Positions 56,250 to 64,000 of a DNA stretch of 64,000 nt are shown here, piece by piece. The translations under genes were made by a program, and so were the position numbers. The stretch's first letter is position 1, and the number at the start of each line of letters is the position of its first letter. Source of the DNA: an uncultured Muribaculaceae bacterium (GTDB lineage: Bacteria; Bacteroidota; Bacteroidia; Bacteroidales; Muribaculaceae); the NCBI GenBank assembly GCA_944321705.1, contig CALUMG010000010.1, forward strand, positions 1 to 64,000, read 5' to 3'. The notes below the pieces were generated by a model. That model saw only the letters and a list, made by a program, of their open reading frames with translations, did no database searches and was not told the origin of the DNA.

Positions 56250-56519
56250 ATGAGTCGATCATTAAAAAAAGGCCCATACATCAGTGTAAAGCTGGATAAA
56301 AAGGTTGCCGAAATGGAAAAGAGCGGCAAGAAGTCGGTTATCAAGACTTGGTCGCGTGCGTCGATGATTTCGCCAGATTTCGTAGGCCACACATTCGCAG
56401 TACACAATGGTAACAAGTTTATTCCCGTATATGTTACTGAAAACATGGTAGGTCACAAGTTGGGAGAATTCGCTCCGACTCGCACTTTCCGTGGACATGG
56501 TGGTAACAAGAAAAAATAA
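56250..56519 (+). CDS. rpsS: 30S ribosomal protein S19
   Basis: 89 residues, [15 protein letters not shown] start and [18 protein letters not shown] end. Head protein that partners S13. Confidence 0.98.
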   Translation: MSRSLKKGPYISVKLDKKVAEMEKSGKKSVIKTWSRASMISPDFVGHTFAVHNGNKFIPVYVTENMVGHKLGEFAPTRTFRGHGGNKKK

Positions 56520-56560
56520 GGGCCCGGGATATAATAATTTGAAAAAAAGAATTAAATACA

Positions 56561-56977
56561 ATGGGTAAAAGAAAAAGAATATCAGCCGAAGCCATCAAGG
56601 CCGAAAAAAGCACACAGAGCTTCGCTAAATTGAGGAATGTTCCCTCTTCGCCACGCAAGATGCGTCTTGTAGTCGACATGGTGCGAGGAAAGGAAGTCTT
56701 CAAAGCTTTGGGCATTCTTCGCTTCTCCAACAAGGAAGCAGCGGGGAAAGTTGAAAAGCTCCTTCGTTCTGCCATAGCCAACTGGGAACAGAAGAATGGC
56801 AGAAAAGCCGAGAATGATGAATTGTATGTCAAGACAATCTTTGTAGATTGCGCTCCCATGTTGAAACGTTTGCGCACTGCTCCTCAAGGACGTGGCTATC
56901 GCATCCGCAAACGTTCTAACCATGTGACATTGTACGTTGACACTATCAATAAAACTAACGCAGAACAGAAGGCTTAA
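56561..56977 (+). CDS. rplV: 50S ribosomal protein L22
   Basis: 138 residues, including the tunnel beta-hairpin region ([20 protein letters not shown]) and [19 protein letters not shown] near the N-terminus. No deletion is visible in the hairpin. Confidence 0.97.
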   Translation: MGKRKRISAEAIKAEKSTQSFAKLRNVPSSPRKMRLVVDMVRGKEVFKALGILRFSNKEAAGKVEKLLRSAIANWEQKNGRKAENDELYVKTIFVDCAPMLKRLRTAPQGRGYRIRKRSNHVTLYVDTINKTNAEQKA

Positions 56978-56979
56978 AT

Positions 56980-57714
56980 ATGGGACAGAAAGTTAATCCG
57001 GTCAGCAATCGTTTGGGAATCATCCGTGGATGGGATTCCAACTGGTATTTCGGAAAAAAATATGGAGACACATTGCTCGAGGACAGCAAAATAAGAAAGT
57101 ATCTTAACGCTCGTTTGTCAAAGGCAAGTGTGTCGCGCATCGTGATCGAACGTACATTGAAGCTGGTGACAATCACAGTGTGCACTTCTCGTCCGGGCCT
57201 CATCATCGGAAAAGGTGGTCAAGAGGTTGACAAGTTGAAGGAAGAGTTGAAGAAAATCACCGACAAGGATGTCCAAATCAACATCCACGAGGTGAAACGT
57301 CCTGAACTCGACGCAGAAATCGTGGCAACCAACGTGGCTCGCCAGATTGAAGGCAAAATCGCTTACCGCCGTGCCGTGAAGATGGCTATCGCGTCAGCTA
57401 TGAGAATGGGCGCAGAAGGCATCAAGATCCAAGTGAGCGGACGCTTGAACGGTGCAGAAATGGCTCGTTCGGAAATGTTCAAGGAAGGCAGAACCCCGCT
57501 TCACACTTTCCGTGCCGACATCGATTATGCTTTGGTTGAAGCATTGACCAAAGTAGGCTTGATTGGCGTGAAGGTTTGGATTTGCCGTGGCGAAGTCTAT
57601 GGCAAGAGGGATTTGGCTCCATCGTTCACTACCAATGCTAAGGAAAACCGTGGCGGGAACAACGCAGGTGGCTCTCGCAGAGGCGGATTCCGCAACAAAA
57701 AGAACAATCGTTAA
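56980..57714 (+). CDS. rpsC: 30S ribosomal protein S3
   Basis: 244 residues, KH domain with [16 protein letters not shown] and the helicase-site [18 protein letters not shown]. The tail is rich in G, N and R ([20 protein letters not shown]), longer than in many relatives. Confidence 0.98.
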   Translation: MGQKVNPVSNRLGIIRGWDSNWYFGKKYGDTLLEDSKIRKYLNARLSKASVSRIVIERTLKLVTITVCTSRPGLIIGKGGQEVDKLKEELKKITDKDVQINIHEVKRPELDAEIVATNVARQIEGKIAYRRAVKMAIASAMRMGAEGIKIQVSGRLNGAEMARSEMFKEGRTPLHTFRADIDYALVEALTKVGLIGVKVWICRGEVYGKRDLAPSFTTNAKENRGGNNAGGSRRGGFRNKKNNR

Positions 57715-57740
57715 AAAACGTCACTTGAAATTCCAGAACA

Positions 57741-58172
57741 ATGTTACAACCTAAGAAAGTTAAATATAGGAGACCGCAAAAGGGCGTGAGCAAAGGATTC
57801 GCACACCGCGGCTATGAGCTTGCGTTCGGGTCTTTCGGCATAAAGACACTTCAGACGAAGTGGATTACCGCCAGGCAGATTGAAGCTGCCCGTGTAGCAG
57901 TGACCCGCTACATGCAACGTGAAGGTCAGATTTGGATTCGTATATTCCCTGATAAGCCTATAACCAAGAAGCCGGCCGACGTCCGAATGGGTAAAGGTAA
58001 GGGAGCTCCTGAAGGATTCGTTGCGCCGGTTACCCCGGGACGTATCCTTATAGAAGTGGACGGTGTCAGCTATGACGTGGCAAAGGAAGCATTGCGCCTT
58101 GCCGCTCAAAAGTTGCCAGTCGTTACCAAATTCGTGGTGAGACGCGACTATGATGAATCTCAAAATGTGTAA
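57741..58172 (+). CDS. rplP: 50S ribosomal protein L16
   Basis: 143 residues, [15 protein letters not shown] start and the conserved [17 protein letters not shown] segment near the A site. Confidence 0.97.
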   Translation: MLQPKKVKYRRPQKGVSKGFAHRGYELAFGSFGIKTLQTKWITARQIEAARVAVTRYMQREGQIWIRIFPDKPITKKPADVRMGKGKGAPEGFVAPVTPGRILIEVDGVSYDVAKEALRLAAQKLPVVTKFVVRRDYDESQNV

Positions 58173-58179
58173 TTAGGAT

Positions 58180-58383
58180 ATGAAGAAGGTAGAAATAAAG
58201 GAATTAAGCGACAAAGAGCTTAAAGACAGATTGGAAACGATGGAGCGTGAATACCTCCAAATGGTAATGAATCATTCTATCAGTCCACTCGACAATCCGG
58301 CAAAAATTACACAGGAGCGTAGGATGATTGCGAGAATGAAAACAGAATTGCGCGCCCGCGAGTTAAAGATTAACCGTAAGTGA
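58180..58383 (+). CDS. rpmC: 50S ribosomal protein L29
   Basis: 67 residues, two-helix protein with [14 protein letters not shown] and [20 protein letters not shown]. Located at the exit tunnel beside L23. Confidence 0.96.
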   Translation: MKKVEIKELSDKELKDRLETMEREYLQMVMNHSISPLDNPAKITQERRMIARMKTELRARELKINRK

Positions 58384-58387
58384 GATT

Positions 58388-58648
58388 ATGGAAGAAAAAA
58401 GGAATTTGAGAAAGGAAAGGGTCGGGATTGTAACCAGCAACAAGTGTGACAAGACAATCACTGTCACTGTAAAGTGGAAGGAAAAACACCCGATCTATGG
58501 TAAATTCGTCAATAAGTCGAAGAAGTACCATGCTCACGACGAGAAAAATGAATGCAGCGTCGGCGACCGCGTTCGCTTGATGGAGACTCGTCCTCTGAGC
58601 AAGACAAAGAAATGGAGATTAGTTGAAATAATCGAAAAAGTTAAGTAA
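58388..58648 (+). CDS. rpsQ: 30S ribosomal protein S17
   Basis: 86 residues, OB-fold with [20 protein letters not shown] and the late [19 protein letters not shown]. Four bases after rpmC. Confidence 0.97.
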   Translation: MEEKRNLRKERVGIVTSNKCDKTITVTVKWKEKHPIYGKFVNKSKKYHAHDEKNECSVGDRVRLMETRPLSKTKKWRLVEIIEKVK

Positions 58649-58650
58649 TT

Positions 58651-59016
58651 ATGATACAGACTGAGAGCCGATTAACAGTTGCAGATAACAGTGGTGCCAA
58701 GGAAGTGCTGTGCATCCGCGTGATGGGTGGTACAGGCCGCAGGTACGCATCGGTTGGTGATGTGATAGTCGTTACAGTAAAGAGCGCAATCCCTTCATCG
58801 GATGTGAAGAAAGGTACTGTATCTAAGGCTGTGATAGTTAGAACCAAGAAAGAAGTGCGCCGTCCCGACGGGTCATATATCCGTTTTGACGACAATGCAT
58901 GTGTATTATTGAACAACGCTGGAGAGCTTCGCGGTACCCGTATCTTCGGACCTGTTGCGCGTGAGTTGCGTGCGACCAACATGAAGATCGTTTCGTTGGC
59001 TCCCGAAGTACTTTAA
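58651..59016 (+). CDS. rplN: 50S ribosomal protein L14
   Basis: 121 residues, [20 protein letters not shown] start and [13 protein letters not shown]. Two bases after rpsQ; marks the move from S10-type to spc-type genes with no gap. Confidence 0.98.
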   Translation: MIQTESRLTVADNSGAKEVLCIRVMGGTGRRYASVGDVIVVTVKSAIPSSDVKKGTVSKAVIVRTKKEVRRPDGSYIRFDDNACVLLNNAGELRGTRIFGPVARELRATNMKIVSLAPEVL

Positions 59017-59033
59017 TAAAACGTCAGGAAACA

Positions 59034-59354
59034 ATGAGCAAATTGCATATAAAGAAGGGTGACATCGTTTACGTCAATGCAGGAAACGACCGTGGCAAGA
59101 CAGGACGTGTGGTTCGTGTTATTGTTGACAAGAACAGGGCTGTCGTTGAAGGCGTCAACATGATGTCAAAGAGTGTGAAGCCAAGCGCAAAACATCCGCA
59201 AGGTGGTATCGTCAAGATGGAAGCTCCAATCCACGTTTCCAACTTGAACCTAATCGACCCGAAGACCGGCAAGCCGACTCGCGTAGGTCACCGCATCAAC
59301 GAGCAGGGTGTAAAAGTACGTTATTCTAAAAAATCAGGAGAGGAGATTAAGTAA
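59034..59354 (+). CDS. rplX: 50S ribosomal protein L24
   Basis: 106 residues, KOW motif in [19 protein letters not shown] and the [11 protein letters not shown] segment. Its last base is shared with the rplE start (TAATG). Confidence 0.97.
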   Translation: MSKLHIKKGDIVYVNAGNDRGKTGRVVRVIVDKNRAVVEGVNMMSKSVKPSAKHPQGGIVKMEAPIHVSNLNLIDPKTGKPTRVGHRINEQGVKVRYSKKSGEEIK

Positions 59355-59902
59355 TGAGTTCAACAAGTCTTAAAAAGGATTATACTGAGAGAATTGCACC
59401 TGCTCTCATGAAAAAGTTTAACTACACTTCCACCATGCAGATTCCGCGCCTTCTCAAAATAGTCATCAACGAAGGCTTGGGTGAAGCTACGGGCGACAAG
59501 AAGATAATCGAGACTGCCGTTAACGAGTTGACAGCCATCACAGGTCAAAAAGCAGTGCCGACCTTGTCGAGGAAGGATATTTCAAACTTCAAGGTGCGCA
59601 AGAAAATGCCTATCGGCGTGCGTGTGACATTGCGTCGCGACCGCATGTATGAATTCATGGAACGTTTCATCCGCATCGCGTTGCCTCGTATCCGCGACTT
59701 CAAGGGTATCGAAAGCAAGCTTGACGGAAGGGGCAATTACACTGTAGGTATCACCGAGCAGATTATTTTCCCTGAAATAAACATCGACTCAATCAACAAG
59801 TTGATGGGTATGAACATCACTTTCGTTACATCGGCCAACACCGACGAAGAAGGTTACGCATTGTTGAAAGAGTTTGGTCTTCCGTTTAAAAACGCTAAAT
59901 AA
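59354..59902 (+). CDS. rplE: 50S ribosomal protein L5
   Basis: 182 residues, with [33 protein letters not shown] and [18 protein letters not shown]. Binds 5S rRNA in the central protuberance. Confidence 0.98.
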   Translation: MSSTSLKKDYTERIAPALMKKFNYTSTMQIPRLLKIVINEGLGEATGDKKIIETAVNELTAITGQKAVPTLSRKDISNFKVRKKMPIGVRVTLRRDRMYEFMERFIRIALPRIRDFKGIESKLDGRGNYTVGITEQIIFPEINIDSINKLMGMNITFVTSANTDEEGYALLKEFGLPFKNAK

Positions 59903-59913
59903 GAAAAGAGAAT

Positions 59914-60183
59914 ATGGCAAAAGAATCAATGAAGGCTCGCGAAGTGAAGAGAGCAAAGCTCGTAGCCAAGTATGCAGCCAAGAAAGCACAACTCAAGGCC
60001 GAGGGCAATTATGAAGCTCTGCAATTGCTTCCGAAGAATGCCAGCAAGGTGCGTTTGCACAACCGTTGCGAAATCACCGGCCGTCCGAAGGGATACATGC
60101 GCCAATTCGGCATTTCGCGTATTCAATTCCGTGAAATGGCTTCCAAAGGCTTGATTCCAGGAGTGAAGAAAGCAAGCTGGTGA
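59914..60183 (+). CDS. rpsN: 30S ribosomal protein S14 (zinc-independent type)
   Basis: 89 residues, long-type S14 without the CxxC zinc ligands (only one cysteine, in [18 protein letters not shown]), ending [10 protein letters not shown]. Confidence 0.97.
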   Translation: MAKESMKAREVKRAKLVAKYAAKKAQLKAEGNYEALQLLPKNASKVRLHNRCEITGRPKGYMRQFGISRIQFREMASKGLIPGVKKASW

Positions 60184-60305
60184 TACAGTGTCGCCAATTA
60201 AATTACAGACAATTGTAAAATAACTTAGTATTAAATATTGTTCGGTATTACCACGTCGCGCAGGAATAAAGGCGTGCATACTGAATCAATTTAAACAAAT
60301 TATTT

Positions 60306-60704
60306 ATGACTGATCCAATAGCAGATTATTTAACAAGATTGAGGAATGCGATCAAGGCTCAACACAGAGTCGTTGAAATCCCTTCTTCAAAAATGAAAAA
60401 AGAGATTACCAAGATTCTCTTTGAAAAAGGCTACATCCTTAATTACAAGTTTGTAGACGACGGGACACCGTCGGGCTCGATCAAGATAGCCTTGAAATAT
60501 GATCCGGTCGACCATGTGAACGCCATCAAGTGCCTCACTCGCGTGTCGCGCCCGGGACTCCGTCAATACACAGGCTACAAGAACATGCCGCGCGTGTTGA
60601 ACGGTTTTGGTATTGCCATCTTGTCGACTTCCAAGGGTATCATGACCAACAAGGAAGCTGTCGCACAGCAAATAGGTGGTGAAGTATTGTGTTACGTTTA
60701 TTAA
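60306..60704 (+). CDS. rpsH: 30S ribosomal protein S8
   Basis: 132 residues, MTDPIADYLTRLRNAIKAQH start and GIAILSTSKGIMTNKEA. The 122-base gap before it is the largest inside the spc part; it is AT-rich and shows no clear promoter or known S8-binding motif, though in E. coli S8 represses this operon. Confidence 0.98.
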   Translation: MTDPIADYLTRLRNAIKAQHRVVEIPSSKMKKEITKILFEKGYILNYKFVDDGTPSGSIKIALKYDPVDHVNAIKCLTRVSRPGLRQYTGYKNMPRVLNGFGIAILSTSKGIMTNKEAVAQQIGGEVLCYVY

Positions 60705-60722
60705 TAGAAGGAGGTACGAGAT

Positions 60723-61277
60723 ATGTCAAGAATAGGAAAATTGCCGATTGCAGTACCTGCCGGAGTTACTGTAACAATAAAAGACAACGTAGTCAGCGTA
60801 AAAGGACCGAAAGGCGAATTGTCGCAAGCTATACACGAAGATATCAATGTTGAACTTAAGGACGGAGAAATCCATGTCACTCGTCCATCCGACGACCGTG
60901 AACACCGCGCACAACATGGCCTTTACCGTGCTTTGATCCACAACATGGTAGTAGGTGTCAGCGAAGGCTACAAGAAGGAAATGGAATTGGTAGGTGTGGG
61001 TTACCGTGCAACTTCGACAGGACAAGTGCTCGAACTCGCATTGGGATATTCGCATGCAATATATATCAAGCTTCCAAAAGAAGTGAAAGTGGAAGCTAAG
61101 ACTGAGAGAAACAAGAACCCTCTCATCATCCTTGAGAGCAGCGACAAGCAATTGCTCGGTCAAGTGTGCGCCAAGATTCGTTCTTTGCGCAAGCCTGAAC
61201 CATACAAGGGCAAGGGTATCAAGTTTGTTGGCGAAGTTATTCGTCGTAAATCAGGTAAAACGGCTTCTGCCAAATAA
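60723..61277 (+). CDS. rplF: 50S ribosomal protein L6
   Basis: 184 residues, [19 protein letters not shown] start and the C-terminal [28 protein letters not shown]-like sequence lies upstream of the start, again unusual for the clade. Confidence 0.98.
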   Translation: MSRIGKLPIAVPAGVTVTIKDNVVSVKGPKGELSQAIHEDINVELKDGEIHVTRPSDDREHRAQHGLYRALIHNMVVGVSEGYKKEMELVGVGYRATSTGQVLELALGYSHAIYIKLPKEVKVEAKTERNKNPLIILESSDKQLLGQVCAKIRSLRKPEPYKGKGIKFVGEVIRRKSGKTASAK

Positions 61278-61291
61278 TTAAAATAGACATC

Positions 61292-61633
61292 ATGATAACG
61301 AAAATACAAAGAAGGAGAAAAATCAAGGCTCGCATTCGTGCCAAGATATCGGGTACTGCCGCTCGTCCACGCATGTCGGTTTTCAGAAGCAACAAGCAGA
61401 TATATGTGCAGTTTGTCGATGACACAACCGGAAGGACTTTGGCATCAGCCTCTTCTAAAGGAATGGCAGAAGGAACAAAATGTGAGATTTCTGAAAAAGT
61501 AGGCGAACTTGCAGCAAAGAAGGCAATGGAAGCTGGCATCACCACTGTAGTGTTCGACCGAAACGGATATTTGTTCCATGGTAGAGTAAAATCAGTTGCT
61601 GACGGTGCTCGCAAGGCCGGACTTAAATTTTAA
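61292..61633 (+). CDS. rplR: 50S ribosomal protein L18
   Basis: 113 residues with [20 protein letters not shown] and [20 protein letters not shown]; 5S rRNA binder in the central protuberance. Confidence 0.97.
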   Translation: MITKIQRRRKIKARIRAKISGTAARPRMSVFRSNKQIYVQFVDDTTGRTLASASSKGMAEGTKCEISEKVGELAAKKAMEAGITTVVFDRNGYLFHGRVKSVADGARKAGLKF

Positions 61634-61638
61634 AGATT

Positions 61639-62157
61639 ATGGTAAAAAAGAATAACAGAGTTAAATCGACTAACGATATAGAACTTAAGGATCGCCTTGT
61701 GGCTATCAACCGTGTGACTAAGGTGACTAAGGGAGGTCGTACATTCACATTTGCCGCAATCGTGGTAGTGGGAAATGAAAACGGCATTATCGGCTACGGC
61801 CTTGGAAAGGCAAACGAAGTCACAGCCGCCATAGCAAAGGGTGTCGAGGCAGCAAAGAAGAATCTCATCCGCGTGCCTATCAACAAAGGTACTGTACCTC
61901 ATGAACAAGAAGCAAAATTCGGAGGTTCTCGTGTAATCATCCGCCCAGCTTCTCAGGGTACCGGAGTAAAGGCCGGTGGTGCAATGCGTGCCGTGTTTGA
62001 AAGTGTCGGCATTACCGACGTGTTGGCAAAATCGAAAGGTTCTTCCAACCCTCACAACTTGGTAAAGGCTACATTTAAGGCTCTTGATGAAATGAGAAGC
62101 CCGATTACCATTGCTCAGCAAAGGGGCATCTCTCTTGAAAAGGTGTTTAACGGTTAA
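61639..62157 (+). CDS. rpsE: 30S ribosomal protein S5
   Basis: 172 residues with [20 protein letters not shown] and [20 protein letters not shown]. Involved in decoding fidelity and mRNA unwinding. Confidence 0.98.
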   Translation: MVKKNNRVKSTNDIELKDRLVAINRVTKVTKGGRTFTFAAIVVVGNENGIIGYGLGKANEVTAAIAKGVEAAKKNLIRVPINKGTVPHEQEAKFGGSRVIIRPASQGTGVKAGGAMRAVFESVGITDVLAKSKGSSNPHNLVKATFKALDEMRSPITIAQQRGISLEKVFNG

Positions 62158-62173
62158 AATGTGACTACATTAC

Positions 62174-62350
62174 ATGGCAACTATAAAAATTAAGCAAGTA
62201 AAGAGCAGGATTAAATGTCCGGCTGTACAAAAAAGGACTCTCGACTCTCTCGGGTTGAGAAAGATGAATCAAGTGGTTGAAAAGGAGGCTACTCCTGCCA
62301 TCTTGGGTATGGTTAACAAAGTTCGTCACCTTGTTGAGGTTGTTGAATAA
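62174..62350 (+). CDS. rpmD: 50S ribosomal protein L30
   Basis: 58 residues starting MATIKIKQVKSRIKCPAVQ, continuing LDSLGLRKMNQVVEKE and ending VRHLVEVVE; all landmarks of bacterial L30. It lies between rpsE (16 bases) and rplO (29 bases) and is easily missed because of its length. Confidence 0.96.
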   Translation: MATIKIKQVKSRIKCPAVQKRTLDSLGLRKMNQVVEKEATPAILGMVNKVRHLVEVVE

Positions 62351-62379
62351 TCTCGACGGTTAAAAATTAATATTGAACT

Positions 62380-62826
62380 ATGGATTTAAGTAATTTGCAA
62401 CCCGCAGTAGGTTCCAATAAGAAAGGAAAAAGAATCGGTCGTGGTGCCGGTTCGGGCAAAGGTGGAACTTCCACACGTGGCCACAAAGGAGCAAAATCTC
62501 GTTCGGGATATTCAGCCAAGGTAGGTTTTGAAGGTGGCCAGATGCCTTTGCAACGTCGTGTTCCTAAGTTTGGTTTCAAGAACATCAATCATAAAGAATA
62601 CAGGCCGGTTAACCTTGAAGACATCGAGGCACTTGCACAAGCCAACAACTTGAGCAAGATCACCATAGATGACATCATCGCAGCCGGATTGGCCAGCAAG
62701 AAAGAATTGGTCAAGATTCTTGCCAACGGTGAAATTAAAACGAAGGTGGAAGTAGAAGCTCATGCTTTCTCAAAGAAGGCAGAAGAAGCTATCGTAGCTG
62801 CCGGCGGTACCATCCAAAAACTGTGA
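62380..62826 (+). CDS. rplO: 50S ribosomal protein L15
   Basis: 148 residues, MDLSNLQPAVGSNKKGKRIG start, glycine-rich GAGSGKGGTSTRGHKGAKSR and FEGGQMPLQRRVPKFGFKN. Late-assembly 50S protein. Confidence 0.98.
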   Translation: MDLSNLQPAVGSNKKGKRIGRGAGSGKGGTSTRGHKGAKSRSGYSAKVGFEGGQMPLQRRVPKFGFKNINHKEYRPVNLEDIEALAQANNLSKITIDDIIAAGLASKKELVKILANGEIKTKVEVEAHAFSKKAEEAIVAAGGTIQKL

Positions 62827-62830
62827 ACAG

Positions 62831-64000
62831 ATGAGATTTGTCGATACAGTTAAAAATATTTGGAAAATCGATGATTTGCGGAAACGAATCACAATAACAG
62901 TCCTTTTCGTGCTTGTGTACCGAATAGGGTGTTATGTGGTTCTTCCGGGAATCAGTCCTTCCGAAATCGATGCGTTAAGGAATTTTACCAGCACCGGATT
63001 GATGCAGTTGCTTGACATGTTCTCAGGAGGAGCATTCTCGCAAGCGTCGATTTTTGCGTTAGGTATCATGCCTTATATCACGGCATCGATTGTTATCCAA
63101 TTGCTGGGGATGGTCTTGCCGTCGTTCCAGAAGATGCAGCGTGAGGGCGAGAGCGGTCGCATGAAGCTGAACCAATACACTCGTTACCTGACGGTGCTGA
63201 TATTGCTCATCCAAGGCCCGGCTTATTTGGTCAACTTGCAAGTGCAGGTCAATGCAGCCGGTGGTGCAGCGCATTTCGGATTCTGGACCATGCTTTATTT
63301 GACGATAATCCTTGCCGCAGGCAGCATGTTCATCATGTGGCTTGGTGAGAAGATTACCGACAAGGGCATAGGCAATGGTATTTCATTCATCATCTTGGTC
63401 GGTATCATAGCCCGCTTCCCGGGTGCGCTCGTGCAAGAGTTCACCAGCCGATTGACTACGGCTCAAGGCGGTCTTGTGATGTTCCTTGTTGAAATCGTAA
63501 TCTTGTTTGCCGTCATAGCCGGAGCAATATTGCTCGTACAAGGCACGAGAAGAGTTCCGGTGCAATATGCAAAACGCATAGTAGGCAATAAGCAGTATGG
63601 CGGTGTGCGCCAATACATCCCATTGAAGGTGAATGCAGCAGGTGTGATGCCTATAATCTTCGCACAGGCAATCATGTTCATTCCTATCACTCTAATGGGA
63701 TTCGGGGCAAATCAGAATCCTTCCGGATTTTTCCGCGCATTCTCCGACATACACGGTTTTTGGTATAATTTGGTTTATTTCATAATGATTGTCGCGTTTA
63801 CTTATTTCTACACGGCAATTACAGTGCGTCCGACGCAAATGGCCGAAGACATGAAGCGCAATAACGGTTTCATTCCCGGCATCAAGCCAGGCAAGAAGAC
63901 CGCCGAGTATCTCGACTCGATAATGTCGCGCATCACTTTCCCGGGTTCTTTGTTCTTGGGTTGCGTGGCCATCATGCCGGCATTTGCCAACGTATGCGGA
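62831..64000 (+). CDS. secY: Protein translocase subunit SecY (5' part, cut by window end)
   Basis: Opens MRFVDTVKNIWKIDDLRKRI at 62831 and remains open to the window end (390 codons). SecY forms the inner-membrane channel of SecYEG. The first helices, the GGAFSQASIFALGIMPYITA plug region, the QGTRRVPVQYAKR cytosolic loop and VRPTQMAEDMKRNNGFIPG are all present. It lies four bases after rplO, the usual spc position. The 3' end, and genes expected to follow such as infA or rpmJ, are outside the window. Confidence 0.97.
   Translation, partial: MRFVDTVKNIWKIDDLRKRITITVLFVLVYRIGCYVVLPGISPSEIDALRNFTSTGLMQLLDMFSGGAFSQASIFALGIMPYITASIVIQLLGMVLPSFQKMQREGESGRMKLNQYTRYLTVLILLIQGPAYLVNLQVQVNAAGGAAHFGFWTMLYLTIILAAGSMFIMWLGEKITDKGIGNGISFIILVGIIARFPGALVQEFTSRLTTAQGGLVMFLVEIVILFAVIAGAILLVQGTRRVPVQYAKRIVGNKQYGGVRQYIPLKVNAAGVMPIIFAQAIMFIPITLMGFGANQNPSGFFRAFSDIHGFWYNLVYFIMIVAFTYFYTAITVRPTQMAEDMKRNNGFIPGIKPGKKTAEYLDSIMSRITFPGSLFLGCVAIMPAFANVCG

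Overview
The window is a chromosomal segment of a Bacteroidales bacterium, most likely a Muribaculaceae-type or Porphyromonadaceae-like gut species. The placement rests on the gene content and order, on promoters of the Bacteroidetes type (TTTG, about 20 bp, TAnnTTTG) ahead of many genes, on the near absence of Shine-Dalgarno sequences, on TonB/lipoprotein surface systems, and on five proteins that end in type A sorting domains of the type IX secretion system (T9SS). No prophage, insertion sequence, CRISPR array or rRNA operon was seen; it reads as a stable core chromosome with small accessory patches.

Layout. 1-1.6 kb: tRNA-Lys(UUU), a HIT protein and greA. 1.7-8.6 kb (minus): a cell-envelope operon dut, TPR protein, DUF4292 lipoprotein, EnvC-like LytM protein, FemAB/GNAT-like protein, Wzx-like flippase. 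8.7-10.1 kb: dgt, divergent from dut. 10.2-17.3 kb: a cobalamin riboswitch controlling a B12 uptake locus of a BtuB-like TonB receptor, a BtuG-like propeller lipoprotein and two T9SS-sorted surface proteins, one of which fuses a second BtuG-like propeller to an extra N-terminal domain. 17.3-22.3 kb (minus): two overlapping rhomboid genes, an EEP-family membrane protein and an M3 peptidase. 22.5-24.3 kb: HU, a candidate structured RNA, and a thioredoxin-fold lipoprotein without CXXC. 24.4-29.5 kb: a 1715-residue FG-GAP surface protein. 29.8-35.3 kb: asd, an S41 protease, coaD and parE. 35.4-40.5 kb: glycosyltransferases, a DUF2442 gene beside a frameshifted DUF4160 gene, a T9SS cargo protein and a 30-residue peptide. 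40.6-49.97 kb: argB, prfB (programmed frameshift), an M20 deacylase, a beta-helix surface protein, a cation/proton antiporter, a GlmU-like protein and rfbC. 50.0-64.0 kb: the fused str-S10-spc ribosomal cluster from rpsL to a secY cut by the window end.

The most distinctive non-coding signal is a dispersed family of palindromic repeats of about 80 bp (near 30.9, 42.6, 45.55 and 49.35 kb), often in tandem. They share a hairpin with an AAGCAAGC-like tip followed by CTCGACTT-CACTATCTTTG, so most units end in a complete -7 promoter box, and three clusters sit directly upstream of a gene in the same direction. Two tandem copies differ by a compensatory base-pair change, which argues that the hairpin matters. 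Other points worth attention are the T9SS-linked B12 locus, the broken DUF4160 gene, the RNA candidate after HU and a possible leaderless M20 transcript.
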